A stretch of DNA of 64,000 nt from Lachnospiraceae bacterium. GTDB taxonomy: Bacteria; Bacillota; Clostridia; Lachnospirales; Lachnospiraceae. Within the stretch, counting starts at the first letter, position 1; each line of letters opens with the position of its first letter. This document shows, piece after piece, positions 18,401 through 26,212 of the stretch. Made by a program: the position numbers and the translations under genes. The stretch lies in contig SVEH01000001.1 in the NCBI GenBank assembly GCA_015057455.1, positions 1-64,000 on the forward strand, written 5' to 3'. Under the pieces are notes generated by a model. The model searched no databases. It had not been told where the DNA came from and saw nothing but the letters and a program-made list of their open reading frames with translations.

Positions 18401-20490
18401 GTATAATCTGCATAGATTTGAGTTTCATTTAATGTGTAAGATGCCTCTTCTTTTCCATAGTTAGTAATGTTCATTTCAAATGTTTCACCATTAGTTACTT
18501 CTCTTAACTCAACTTTAGCTTCATCTGAAACTGTTACTACTACATTATTATCTACAGCTCCGTAAACATCTGCCATACCAGCACCTTGATATCTAACTGA
18601 ATAAGGTAATTTAGTATCTGGATCTGTAATCATATCAGCTGTATTCATTAAAGAATTTTTCATGAAATCAACTAATTCTTCACCCTTTAAGTCTAAACCT
18701 CTATCTCTTATTGCATTTAACATAAGAGCCTGGCTTCCTGCAACAAAAGGAGTTGCCATTGATGTTCCACTTAATGTTGCATATGTATCTACTCCTACTG
18801 TTGGAGCTGTGATATTACCACCTGGCGCTGTGATTTCAGGCTTAATATCTAATTCATTTGTTGTTCCCCAAGATGAGAAACTAGACATTCTTACGTCTAA
18901 TAATTCTTCTTTTAATTTTGTACTAACTGTTGTAAATTTCTTACCAGCATCTTTTGCTGCTAAAAGTTTATCTCCTGTTGTTTTACCAACAACAATTACA
19001 GGAACACCATACCAATCATTACATCCGATATTAGTGCTAATTACATCTGTATAATCTACAAGAATAATAGCTTTTGCTCCTGCCTTTGATAATCTAAACA
19101 TTTTATCATTAAATGTAGATGTACCACGCATTACTATTGCTAATTTGCCATTAACTTCTTTTGAGTTAAATAGATTTTCTCTATTCTCATCTACACCGAT
19201 TCCTACGTCTACCATATCAAGGTCTGATACTTCAAAACCATTACCTACAAAATCATAATATTCAAATATTTCTTCTGTATCACCTAATTTAGCAACCATT
19301 TCACTCATTGTTGCTTTATAAATATTGTCTGCTGATGCAACTGTTAATGCTGATTTTGCAACTGCTGGTGTTCCTAGTGTTGTTGTATCAATCATATCAA
19401 TTACATTAGTGTTATCACCCATTGTTGATGCACTTGTACCTGAGTTACCTGCTGCTATACAGCATAAAACACCATCTTTTGTAGCATTTGCTACAGCTAA
19501 CTGTGAAAAATCTTCATCAGAAATAACTGCCTTATCATATCCTAAACTCATGTTTATAATATCTGCACCTAATTTTACAGAATCTTCAATTGCTTTTACA
19601 ATATCATCTGTGTTAGCGCCTTCACCTTTGTCACTAAATACTTTCATTCCAAGTACTTGTGCATTCTTAGCAACACCAACAATTTCACCGTTTGATGAAA
19701 CAATACCAGCAACGTGATATCCGTGATCTTTATGTGCACTTAAACAATCTGTTTTATTTTCTGAATAATCATATCCAAATGGTACCTTCTCTGTAAAATA
19801 ATTACCATATCCTAGTAATTTAATCTTTTCTTCCCATTCAGATTTTGTATATTTATTTTTAACACCTTCATCTAATACCATATCTTGGTGTTTGTAGTTT
19901 ACACCTGTATCAATAGTAGATACAACTACGCCTTCACCAGTATATCCATATTCTTCAGAATTCCATACACTTCTTACATTTGCTTCATCTACTGCTGTAG
20001 CCATATTTGTCTTATATGTTGAAGCTTCGTATACCGTATCTACACCTTCTAATTTAGCAATTTTTTTCATCTGAGCTCTTGTAGCATCAATTGAAAATGA
20101 GTTTACTAAATAAGCTGTTTGATTAACAACTTCATTCCCTGTAATCTTCTCAACTGTCTTTACAAGACTTTCTTGATTATCAATTATCTTATCTTCTTTG
20201 GATTTTAACTTAGAATTATACTCAGATACATTATTAGTATCAGCAACTGATTTCGCTTCAAGAGTAATGATTGCTCTAACAACCTCATTCTCGCTAGCTG
20301 CAGTGTTCATCTTAAGATTATTACTTAACACTTCTGCTCTTTTTGCTAATAATGCTTCCTTCGCTATGTCTTTGGCTGACTTAGCTTCTGATTTACTACC
20401 ATGAACTACAGAATTACCTATAAATAATCCTACTACTAGAGTCAACACTAAAGTAACACTTAGCGTTTTCTTATTAAAAACTCTCTTCAT
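15463..20490 (-). CDS. Giant secreted subtilisin-like (S8) protease of the lactocepin/C5a-peptidase type
   Basis: 1675 residues. A signal peptide (~1-37) is followed by an I9-like propeptide (~65-160). The S8 catalytic domain has Asp194 (STIDTG), His256 (DHGYHVAGI, with Tyr where Thr is usual), oxyanion Asn349 (AAGNSG) and Ser577 (LSGTSMATPF). A PA domain is inserted (~400-530), and Fn3-like and beta-sandwich repeats make up the C-terminal two-thirds. Family members degrade host or environmental proteins outside the cell. The C-terminus ends without LPXTG, membrane helix or SLH motif, so retention at the surface would need another means. Four ~23-bp tandem repeats lie upstream. Confidence 0.93.
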   Translation of the reverse strand: MKRVFNKKTLSVTLVLTLVVGLFIGNSVVHGSKSEAKSAKDIAKEALLAKRAEVLSNNLKMNTAASENEVVRAIITLEAKSVADTNNVSEYNSKLKSKEDKIIDNQESLVKTVEKITGNEVVNQTAYLVNSFSIDATRAQMKKIAKLEGVDTVYEASTYKTNMATAVDEANVRSVWNSEEYGYTGEGVVVSTIDTGVNYKHQDMVLDEGVKNKYTKSEWEEKIKLLGYGNYFTEKVPFGYDYSENKTDCLSAHKDHGYHVAGIVSSNGEIVGVAKNAQVLGMKVFSDKGEGANTDDIVKAIEDSVKLGADIINMSLGYDKAVISDEDFSQLAVANATKDGVLCCIAAGNSGTSASTMGDNTNVIDMIDTTTLGTPAVAKSALTVASADNIYKATMSEMVAKLGDTEEIFEYYDFVGNGFEVSDLDMVDVGIGVDENRENLFNSKEVNGKLAIVMRGTSTFNDKMFRLSKAGAKAIILVDYTDVISTNIGCNDWYGVPVIVVGKTTGDKLLAAKDAGKKFTTVSTKLKEELLDVRMSSFSSWGTTNELDIKPEITAPGGNITAPTVGVDTYATLSGTSMATPFVAGSQALMLNAIRDRGLDLKGEELVDFMKNSLMNTADMITDPDTKLPYSVRYQGAGMADVYGAVDNNVVVTVSDEAKVELREVTNGETFEMNITNYGKEEASYTLNETQIYADYTENDFNTGVYAYGIKPVNGAKITYDMSEIKVAPGSTVTVNATVTLPDTYEKDKYVEGFIVLKGNGVQDLGLPVLGFNGDYSKETIIDAPIYEGENAYFNGVNNALGLSSSTGLVGYGSGELDDYLGRDYVAYDADSSGINNMAADKVLSAADKSAISRVIRTAGLVEEAVPNKEEAVSVKVGEEAELPIINAGDYGLYKLSADENTGVKIYANSSLVPYVLIYDKNMNFVTGSIISGSIGGDRPFEFSMKQGKKYYVQVFPTQAETGLTTVKFDKAEYFKNEDISAFEAEKKQVKINYLKVNRTTNAPNNGENEHSFVFECKKEGAYTFTIDTESFVEYKLYEFDKNKSDKMTYIGTIAEGTAFSKDEITASLNAKSTYALDLVSDANYIEGENFASVSVKKADLKDVKRIGTVFDSSKNAISPNEDGVRDAVAPYITQLRNASEVSVKVLDADKNVVRTVATCIDTSKLTLADIAAGYAATELMNYAAGDIVNWDGKLYNKKTKQYEVAPEGQYYIRLESKLAKNSLPQVVTMPVKIDNTAPVVDNYTVVEKNKDTVLNFKVSDDQSVSPYYYVYIMKNAKEGSGAQPMEGALGKVYAETDINENGEYEVNLGKVNNATVYLMVEDNAGNMAMEMVVVDDATKMTDDELLSEELEDGETSDDLRYLDTSIPDVEIVKNYTMDKVNNYPLQAASLVLLNDDATKNYSFQVRATDKDSNAGQLQVMYMITDTGEFGVATNNGGGLFTINTQLVTRRSSIAVFVSDIDGNMNFVEVVLYDTTKAEDYKLDCTELDFAIQANLETSIITKDMLNEDGTFTVRGVLGGMPDKLEINEEVVTVNPKNRSFEYNVKVTGGKTRINILVEKDGISNETSAELYYNDLVVDFDESLKVDENGVITANTDTFNLKGIITTYVNIGSMTVNGDNVFCGSESITASFEKPMIRNFDFEVQLEEGMNEVVFEVIDLSGQKVVKELKVNCIL

Positions 20491-20580
20491 ACCTATACCT
20501 CCTAAATTAGTAAATTTAGGTGGGACAGTTAATACATTTCATAACTTCTCAACTTGAATACCTATAAAATATCTTATTGT

Positions 20581-20672
20581 TAATTTACAAACCTTAAAAC
20601 CTTCAATTTACAACCTTACAACTGCTAATTTACAAACCTTAAAACCGTTAATTACAACCTTAATCATAACTA
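20581..20672. repeat. Four ~23-bp tandem repeats upstream of the S8 protease gene
   Basis: Consecutive units begin AATTTACAAACCTTAAAACC, AATTTACAACCTTACAAC, AATTTACAAACCTTAAAACC and AATTACAACCTTAATC. A 21-base stretch is identical at 20582-20602 and 20627-20647. A further related GTTACAACCGTTA lies near 20718-20732. The period is about two DNA turns, which suits cooperative regulator binding on one face. Confidence 0.75.
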
Positions 20673-20907
20673 CCACATTATAATCTTACATTAATACTTT
20701 ACACCATATCCCGTATGTTACAACCGTTATATTAACTCCACCTTTTCGGTACATTATACCCTATTTTATAAAAACTTTCAACTTTTTTTGAAAATTTAAT
20801 AATTTTTCCGCATTATTATGCGTATTCTATGTAAAGTTGTGGCTTAATTTCAGATTTTTCATTTGTAAAGTTGTTATATTTATGCAACTCTTCATAAATG
20901 TATAGTA

Positions 20908-21603
20908 TTACACTACTTCAAGTTTTCCATCTATCATTTTGTATACTATATTGCATTGTTCTGCAACTTTTTTATCATGAGTAACCATAATCACTGTAAT
21001 ATTCAATAACTCATTTATCCTTTTTAACAACTTTACAATAGATTCCGCACTACTTTCATCCAATGCTCCTGTTGGTTCATCTGCTAATACAATTTTGGCA
21101 TCATTGATTATCGCCCTTGCTATAGCAACTCTTTGTCTTTGTCCTCCAGATAGTTCACTGCATTTAGAATTCAACTTATCCTTTATTCCCAATAATTCCA
21201 AAGCTTTTTCAATATAATTATATCTATTATCCTTCGACTTATACTTTTTATTCTTAGAATATACCAGTGGAATTTCAATATTTTCTAATACTGATAATTC
21301 ATCAATTAATGCAAAGTCTTGCATTACAAACCCAAACATTCTATTTCTCATGCTTGCTTTATCTTTTTCGCTATAGTTTTTAACATTCTTTCCATCTAAA
21401 GAGTATTCTCCATTATACTGTTCATCTAATAATCCAACTATATTCAACAATGATGATTTCCCACAACCAGACTCACCCATTATTGCAACCATATCTCCTG
21501 CACATATACTTAATTCTAGTCCCTTTAATACCTCTTCTGTCCTTTTCTTGTTACTATAAGTTTTATTTATATTCTTTAATACAATTAATTCTTTCTTATT
21601 CAT
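20908..21603 (-). CDS. MacB/LolD-type ABC transporter ATPase of the secreted-peptide operon
   Basis: 231 residues, SD GGGGGAA. Walker A GESGCGKSS (~43-51), a Q-loop in VMQDFALIDELSVLENIEIPL, signature LSGGQRQRVAIARA, Walker B IVLADEPTGALDE and H-loop VTHDKKVAEQC are all intact. It belongs to the group that pairs with FtsX-like permeases and moves lipoproteins or peptides across or out of the membrane rather than importing nutrients. It is the last gene of a five-gene minus-strand run with the two permeases and two small secreted proteins. In lactococcin-972-type loci an ATPase of this group is linked to immunity. Confidence 0.93.
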   Translation of the reverse strand: MNKKELIVLKNINKTYSNKKRTEEVLKGLELSICAGDMVAIMGESGCGKSSLLNIVGLLDEQYNGEYSLDGKNVKNYSEKDKASMRNRMFGFVMQDFALIDELSVLENIEIPLVYSKNKKYKSKDNRYNYIEKALELLGIKDKLNSKCSELSGGQRQRVAIARAIINDAKIVLADEPTGALDESSAESIVKLLKRINELLNITVIMVTHDKKVAEQCNIVYKMIDGKLEVV

Positions 21604-21611
21604 ATTTCCCC

Positions 21612-22760
21612 CTAATTATTCCTTAAAATATTTATAATTGATAACCTTTTCAACCTATTATAAGGATAGATTAACACCAAAATCCCTAAAACTATTGCTA
21701 ATAATACAGTATATCCTAATATAATCATATTCTTGTACACTATAAATGTGATTACCAATGAAGTTAATTCAACACCTACCACTAACCAAACAAATCTTAT
21801 TAAAATATTCTTGTAACTTGCTCCATACATTAAATGAATTCCATATTCCTTCATATGTTCTTCAATAATCTTATTAAAAGTAAACCACAAACATACTAAC
21901 ATAAGACTTATTACTATTACAATAACTCCTATTATTATTAATAATTTATTTCGTTGTGTTTTATTTAACTCTTCTATTCTATCTCTTGCATTATAAAACT
22001 TAATATTAAATGAATTAATAATATCATGATCATTTTGTAAAGTCCTAATATCATCTGTAAATACTACCATATGCGTCAATGACATATCTATATCAGATAT
22101 TCCAAATTTGTTATCCTTATAGTTTTCATTTATTGGAATAAAATACGTCTTGTCCACATTATTTACTACACTTATATCATTTGCTCTACAAAAAAAACTG
22201 TTCTTTTTTAATACACCAATAATCTTCCCCTCAAATACTTCTCCCTCACTCGTTTCAAATTCATAAACTTCATTTAATTTAAATACTTTACCTAATTCAT
22301 ATCCTACAACAATTGGTTTTTGTCCATCAACAATTGAAAAATCACCTTTCTCAAAACCTCTTCCCCTATATACGTCAAAACCATAGAACTCAAAAAACAA
22401 TTTATTTGCATATGCTTCTTTAACATCTGTTACGCCATCAACATCTCCTATTGCATACTCAAATTCAGTATAATAAGGTATATTTCTCTCCTCTAAACTA
22501 TTAAAAAAACTAATTTCTTTTTCTACTGTTTCCTCATCTTCTATTATTCTATCAACATCTTCCATATCAGTGTCATCAACAGCATAATATACTCCTTTTT
22601 TATCTAAAATACTCAATTTGTCTATATCATTTTTATACTCTAATACATTTTGAATTGATCCTGTAAAAAATAAGAACATTACAATTACAACACATATAAA
22701 TAAAACCATCATCTTCTTATTATTTTTAAAATCATTCCATGCATATTTTAGTTGATTCAT
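21612..22760 (-). CDS. FtsX-like ABC permease subunit (second)
   Basis: About 382 residues. The start follows the stop of the preceding permease directly; I prefer the second of two adjacent ATGs, six bases after the GAGG SD, which is embedded in the last codons of that gene. One N-terminal helix (~17-37), a large extracytoplasmic domain (~40-270) and three C-terminal helices (~270-375) give the FtsX/MacB permease layout. Only the helix layout and overall composition resemble the neighbouring permease. The two probably form a heterodimer served by the downstream ATPase. Confidence 0.85.
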   Translation of the reverse strand: MNQLKYAWNDFKNNKKMMVLFICVVIVMFLFFTGSIQNVLEYKNDIDKLSILDKKGVYYAVDDTDMEDVDRIIEDEETVEKEISFFNSLEERNIPYYTEFEYAIGDVDGVTDVKEAYANKLFFEFYGFDVYRGRGFEKGDFSIVDGQKPIVVGYELGKVFKLNEVYEFETSEGEVFEGKIIGVLKKNSFFCRANDISVVNNVDKTYFIPINENYKDNKFGISDIDMSLTHMVVFTDDIRTLQNDHDIINSFNIKFYNARDRIEELNKTQRNKLLIIIGVIVIVISLMLVCLWFTFNKIIEEHMKEYGIHLMYGASYKNILIRFVWLVVGVELTSLVITFIVYKNMIILGYTVLLAIVLGILVLIYPYNRLKRLSIINILRNN

Positions 22761-22763
22761 CAT

Positions 22764-23750
22764 CTACCTCATTTCTAAAACTCTAATCCTTCTACACTTT
22801 ATTGCAATAATTATGACACTTATACCTATAAGCCCTATAAGATAAGCTAATATAAGTAAAAAATGTGCATTTAATCCAGCAAATATACAATATCCAATCG
22901 TAACACATAATCCACTAATCAATACTATTTTCACAAATTCTCCCAAAAGCTGAAAAAATATATCTTTATCCATTGCTCCACACAATTTTCTAACAAATAT
23001 CTCTTTTTTCTTTCTTGATAACCATAATGTTATTATAAGAATTAAAAACATTACTAATATAACATTTAATATAACAATTATCTTTATATCAATAATTTGA
23101 CTTGCCAACACTAACTCTACTCTGTCCATAACTGCAATTTCAAACACGTTTCTTTGATATTTTATGTCTGTAACTACACTTTTTATAAACTCAACTATAG
23201 TTCCATTTCCATCTATAAAATATTCTCCTCTTAATTGTCCATTATTTGATATATACTCATTTGCAGTCATATTAACATATACATAGGGATTACTATTAAT
23301 CCTATTTTCAACATATTTAAATACCCCTATTACTTCACATTTACATCCATTGACATTTATATAATCTACTCCATTTAAAGTATATATATTATTCTTGTAG
23401 ACATCAGCTATAACTGCAACACTTCTTTTATCCTCAAAATCTTTTCTTTCAAAAGTTCTTCCTCTTATAATATCAATATTCCATTCGTAATTATTAAACA
23501 TAATAAATGCATGACTAGATGTCTCATTTTTTTGTATGATAAAAGACTCTTCCGAACTAAACATATTGTCAATTACCTTTTCCAAGCTATTACCATACTC
23601 TTCATTTTTTATAATTATCTGATTATAATTAGACGTAAACCCTATAGGATATTTATAAGAATCTTTCCATGAAGTACACACACCTGATAATGATATAATA
23701 AACATCACCATTACAATAGCATTAATTATGTATATATATCCCTTTTTCAT
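22764..23750 (-). CDS. FtsX-like ABC permease subunit (first)
   Basis: 328 residues, SD GAGGAAATT before the ATG. It has the four-helix FtsX layout: helix ~4-24, extracytoplasmic domain ~25-210, and helices ~215-245, ~265-290 and ~295-318. Known lactococcin-972 loci carry one large (~650-700 residue) membrane protein with a separate ATPase. Here two half-size permeases of 328 and 382 residues fill that place. It begins about 25 bases after the second small secreted protein gene, in the same operon. Confidence 0.82.
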   Translation of the reverse strand: MKKGYIYIINAIVMVMFIISLSGVCTSWKDSYKYPIGFTSNYNQIIIKNEEYGNSLEKVIDNMFSSEESFIIQKNETSSHAFIMFNNYEWNIDIIRGRTFERKDFEDKRSVAVIADVYKNNIYTLNGVDYINVNGCKCEVIGVFKYVENRINSNPYVYVNMTANEYISNNGQLRGEYFIDGNGTIVEFIKSVVTDIKYQRNVFEIAVMDRVELVLASQIIDIKIIVILNVILVMFLILIITLWLSRKKKEIFVRKLCGAMDKDIFFQLLGEFVKIVLISGLCVTIGYCIFAGLNAHFLLILAYLIGLIGISVIIIAIKCRRIRVLEMR

Positions 23751-23774
23751 AATTTCCTCACTTATGCTGATTTA

Positions 23775-24173
23775 TTAAAAATAAATCCAATTATACCAAA
23801 ACTTTGTTTTATTCGTAAAAATATTTAATGAATCTGATGCATTTGCTGTTACTTTATATGTAGAATTATTATCTGCACATTTAGCTTTCTTTGTATAATG
23901 TCTTCCCCCACATACAGATTCATCTTTTCCATCTTTCTTTCTTGTATAATTTATATATGCTTGCTTAACATTTTCACCTGATTTTAATCCATATCCTGAT
24001 TCCTTTGTTGTTTTATAAGATGGAACAAACTGAATCGTTCCCTTATATCTCCACCAAAAATCTGAAAAATATTCTTGATTAGTCCAATAATTATATCCGT
24101 TACTAGCCCACGTACTATCATTAATTACTAATATAAATATTAACATAATCGTACAAATTATTGATTTCTTCAT
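23775..24173 (-). CDS. Small secreted protein, possible lactococcin-972-like bacteriocin (paralogue 2)
   Basis: 132 residues from the ATG at 24173, one base after the stop of the gene before it, whose last codons carry the GGAGG SD (translational coupling). Signal peptide with predicted cleavage after TWA (23). The mature protein has two cysteines (88, 99), ends in aromatic WYNWIYF, and aligns without gaps to its neighbour from residue 48 to 73: QF-PS-K, K57, G60-(F/Y)-G-L, G66, V69, AY72-73. Short secreted proteins with aromatic C-termini beside an ABC module recall lactococcin 972, but the family assignment is tentative. Confidence 0.6.
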   Translation of the reverse strand: MKKSIICTIMLIFILVINDSTWASNGYNYWTNQEYFSDFWWRYKGTIQFVPSYKTTKESGYGLKSGENVKQAYINYTRKKDGKDESVCGGRHYTKKAKCADNNSTYKVTANASDSLNIFTNKTKFWYNWIYF

Positions 24174-24174
24174 A

Positions 24175-24567
24175 TTACTTAAAATACCTCCAATCATAAT
24201 TTAAACGTTGTTTGCAAGTCCAACACCTTGCCACTCGCGCTTCTGGAGTTTGAATCAATTTATTTTCTTTATTCTTTGCTGTTTTTGACCACATTCTACC
24301 TGTTGAAAAAGAATTACATAACTTAGACCCTTCTGATCTTGCAATTACATACGCTCTATTTACATATTTACCCTTTTCTAGCCCAAAGCCCTCTCCCTTT
24401 TCAACTTTATGACTAGGGTTAAATTGACATATTGCAAAATACTCCTTTTTACTATTTTCATAGCCATTTATAAATTTATTTTGACTAATAACCTCTCCCG
24501 CCCAAGCACTAATTGTTATATACATACTTGTACATAACACAGCAGTACAAAAAGCCTTTTTATTCAT
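24175..24567 (-). CDS. Small secreted protein, possible lactococcin-972-like bacteriocin (paralogue 1)
   Basis: 130 residues, SD AAGGAGAT. Signal peptide with predicted cleavage after AWA (23), the same position as in the neighbouring gene. The mature ~107-residue protein is basic, has four cysteines (47, 84, 115, 118; the last pair as CWTC) and ends YDWRYFK. It shares spacing and motifs with the next gene (QF-PS-K at 48-54, GFGL at 60-63, AY at 72-73), so the two arose by tandem duplication. It is the first gene of the operon behind a consensus promoter. Whether it is a bacteriocin, a toxin pair or a signal is not proven by sequence. Confidence 0.6.
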   Translation of the reverse strand: MNKKAFCTAVLCTSMYITISAWAGEVISQNKFINGYENSKKEYFAICQFNPSHKVEKGEGFGLEKGKYVNRAYVIARSEGSKLCNSFSTGRMWSKTAKNKENKLIQTPEARVARCWTCKQRLNYDWRYFK

Positions 24568-24680
24568 TTTTATCTCCTTGTATTATAATTTTAGGATACG
24601 TTTTTAGAACTTCTTAATATTAGAACTGTAATAGAAATACATATTTAAGAACAACCCTTCTAACTTTACTATCCAAAGAT

Positions 24681-24709
24681 ATTATATCTATATACTCTTT
24701 CTATGTCAA
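24681..24709 (-). promoter_or_regulatory. Consensus SigA promoter of the secreted-peptide operon
   Basis: Read on the minus strand: TTGACA (24709-24704), a 17-base spacer, TATAAT (24686-24681). Both hexamers are perfect. The leader to the first ATG at 24567 is about 105 bases. Confidence 0.85.
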
Positions 24710-24820
24710 TGTTAACCAACAATAACTCATATATTAATATCTCTAATTTGTTTATTATTTATCCATTATGTTACTATAATTATATATATATATAATTCTT
24801 AATAGATTGGAGGGATTTTT

Positions 24821-25288
24821 GTGGCTTTACCAATTAATAATTATACCAACTATAATAATTATACTAATCCATATAACTCCGTTAAAAATCCTGGTGAATC
24901 TACAAATAAAGCTGCTAGTAGAGAGTCTGCTCCTGAAGAATGTGAAACTTGCGCCAATAGAAAATACCAAGATGGTTCAGATGAGATGGTATCATTTAAA
25001 TCTGCATCTCACATTGCACCAGAGGCTGCTGCTTCTAGGGTTCGAGCACATGAGCAAGAACATGTTGTCAACGCATTTGAAGAAGCTGCATCAAATAATG
25101 GTAAAGTTATATCTGCAAATGTCTCTATTCACACTTCCATTTGTCCAGAATGTGGTCGTTCCTATGTATCTGGTGGCGAAACAAGAACTCAAATAAAATA
25201 TTATAATGAAGATAATCCCTACCAAAAGCAACTAAAAGCCTCGGATGAAGCAAAATATAAAGGACTACAAATAAATGCCGCCCTATAG
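24821..25288 (+). CDS. Small HExxH putative metalloprotease with CxxC pairs
   Basis: 155 residues from a GTG start (SD GGAGGG). After an Asn/Tyr-rich N-terminus come CETC (~41-44), SHIAPEAAASRVRAHEQEHV with the zinc-protease-type HEQEH motif (~77-81), and CPEC (~107-110) followed by GGETRTQIKYY. The pattern resembles the SprA-related/putative metallopeptidase group. No signal peptide or membrane helix is visible, so it is probably cytoplasmic. Its function is unknown. The last ten codons double as the left arm of a long hairpin terminator. Confidence 0.7.
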   Translation: MALPINNYTNYNNYTNPYNSVKNPGESTNKAASRESAPEECETCANRKYQDGSDEMVSFKSASHIAPEAAASRVRAHEQEHVVNAFEEAASNNGKVISANVSIHTSICPECGRSYVSGGETRTQIKYYNEDNPYQKQLKASDEAKYKGLQINAAL

Positions 25289-25317
25289 ATGGCATTAATT
25301 TGTAGTCCTTTATATTT
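25253..25317. terminator. 27-bp hairpin terminator overlapping the 3' end of the HExxH gene
   Basis: The left arm 25253-25279 and right arm 25291-25317 are complementary except for one mismatch. The left arm is coding (last residues KYKGLQIN), and the stop codon is in the loop. A T-rich stretch follows on the plus strand. It separates convergent genes. Confidence 0.85.
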
Positions 25318-25336
25318 CTTTATTCTTCTACTATAT

Positions 25337-26188
25337 CTACTGTTTTTTTAGGAAGTTTTTATGTCTCTTCTTCTTTTGCCCATCATTTAGCTTATTTTCT
25401 TTATCTATACATTTTAACAAGAATCTTTTTTGATACTTAAGCTTTGCATAATCAGATATATTCTTCATATATGCTATATCGTAAGCACCACCCACTGCAC
25501 CTACTATTGGAATTCCTTGCAAAAACTTCATATATAAAAGCTCTTTTGATAGCATTCCACTCGTCTTTTTTATTTGTTCTTTTTGTTCATAATCTACAGG
25601 AATTTCAGAACTTTCTATAAACATATCAACTTTCTTGTTAACTTCCTCAAAATGTTCACCATAAGATACTGCACCTTCTATTATTAAAAGAATTATGTAT
25701 TTTTCTTCTTCTGTTTTATAATCAAAACCATAATGAATAGCGATTTGATAAATATTCTTTAAAAGCATACTAGTAAATACCGGAATATCTGGAATTCCCA
25801 CTCCTGCTAATCCCATTCCTATACCTGACACACCTGACAAAAATATATTAGCATTACCTGCTTTGTTAGCATTCTTTTTGAACTTTTTTAAGGACTTTCG
25901 ATTACCATATACTTCATTAGTATATTCATTTATCTTAAACTCATTCTCCATAGCCTTTTTATTATATGTCTTCTCGATTACCCCTGTACCCTTAGCAAAT
26001 ATTAGATTAAAAGCCTTCTCAAATCCAACATCTAAAGTATGTTGTAACTTATCTGGTACCTTTGCTGCAAGCAACCTATTAAGGCCAGATTCCTTTTTTT
26101 CTTTTCTTTTTTTTAGTAACTTAGCTTCTTTTTTCTCCAATAATTTCATTTCTTTTTGAGCCGCTGTTTTTCTCTTGAAAAGTACCAT
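25337..26188 (-). CDS. EcsC-family protein
   Basis: 283 residues, SD GGAGGAC. A very Lys/Glu-rich N-terminal ~40 residues is followed by an EcsC-like domain: the glycine-rich SGVSGIGMGLAGVGIPDIPVFTSMLLKNIYQIAIHYGFDY (~115-155), TEEEKYIILLIIEGAVSYG, and a second Gly/Ala stretch PIVGAVGGAYDIAYMKNISDYAKLKYQKRFL near the C-terminus. The family is named after B. subtilis EcsC but its biochemical role is unknown. It lies 24 bases downstream of the ABC-F gene, probably in one transcript. Confidence 0.75.
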   Translation of the reverse strand: MVLFKRKTAAQKEMKLLEKKEAKLLKKRKEKKESGLNRLLAAKVPDKLQHTLDVGFEKAFNLIFAKGTGVIEKTYNKKAMENEFKINEYTNEVYGNRKSLKKFKKNANKAGNANIFLSGVSGIGMGLAGVGIPDIPVFTSMLLKNIYQIAIHYGFDYKTEEEKYIILLIIEGAVSYGEHFEEVNKKVDMFIESSEIPVDYEQKEQIKKTSGMLSKELLYMKFLQGIPIVGAVGGAYDIAYMKNISDYAKLKYQKRFLLKCIDKENKLNDGQKKKRHKNFLKKQ

Positions 26189-26212
26189 GTATTGTCCTCC
26201 TTAGCTTCTTGA

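Noticed and set aside
16839-19717. Several 80-130-codon plus-strand ORFs within the S8 protease gene
   Set aside because: They are antisense shadows of a well-supported gene, with no SD and atypical composition.
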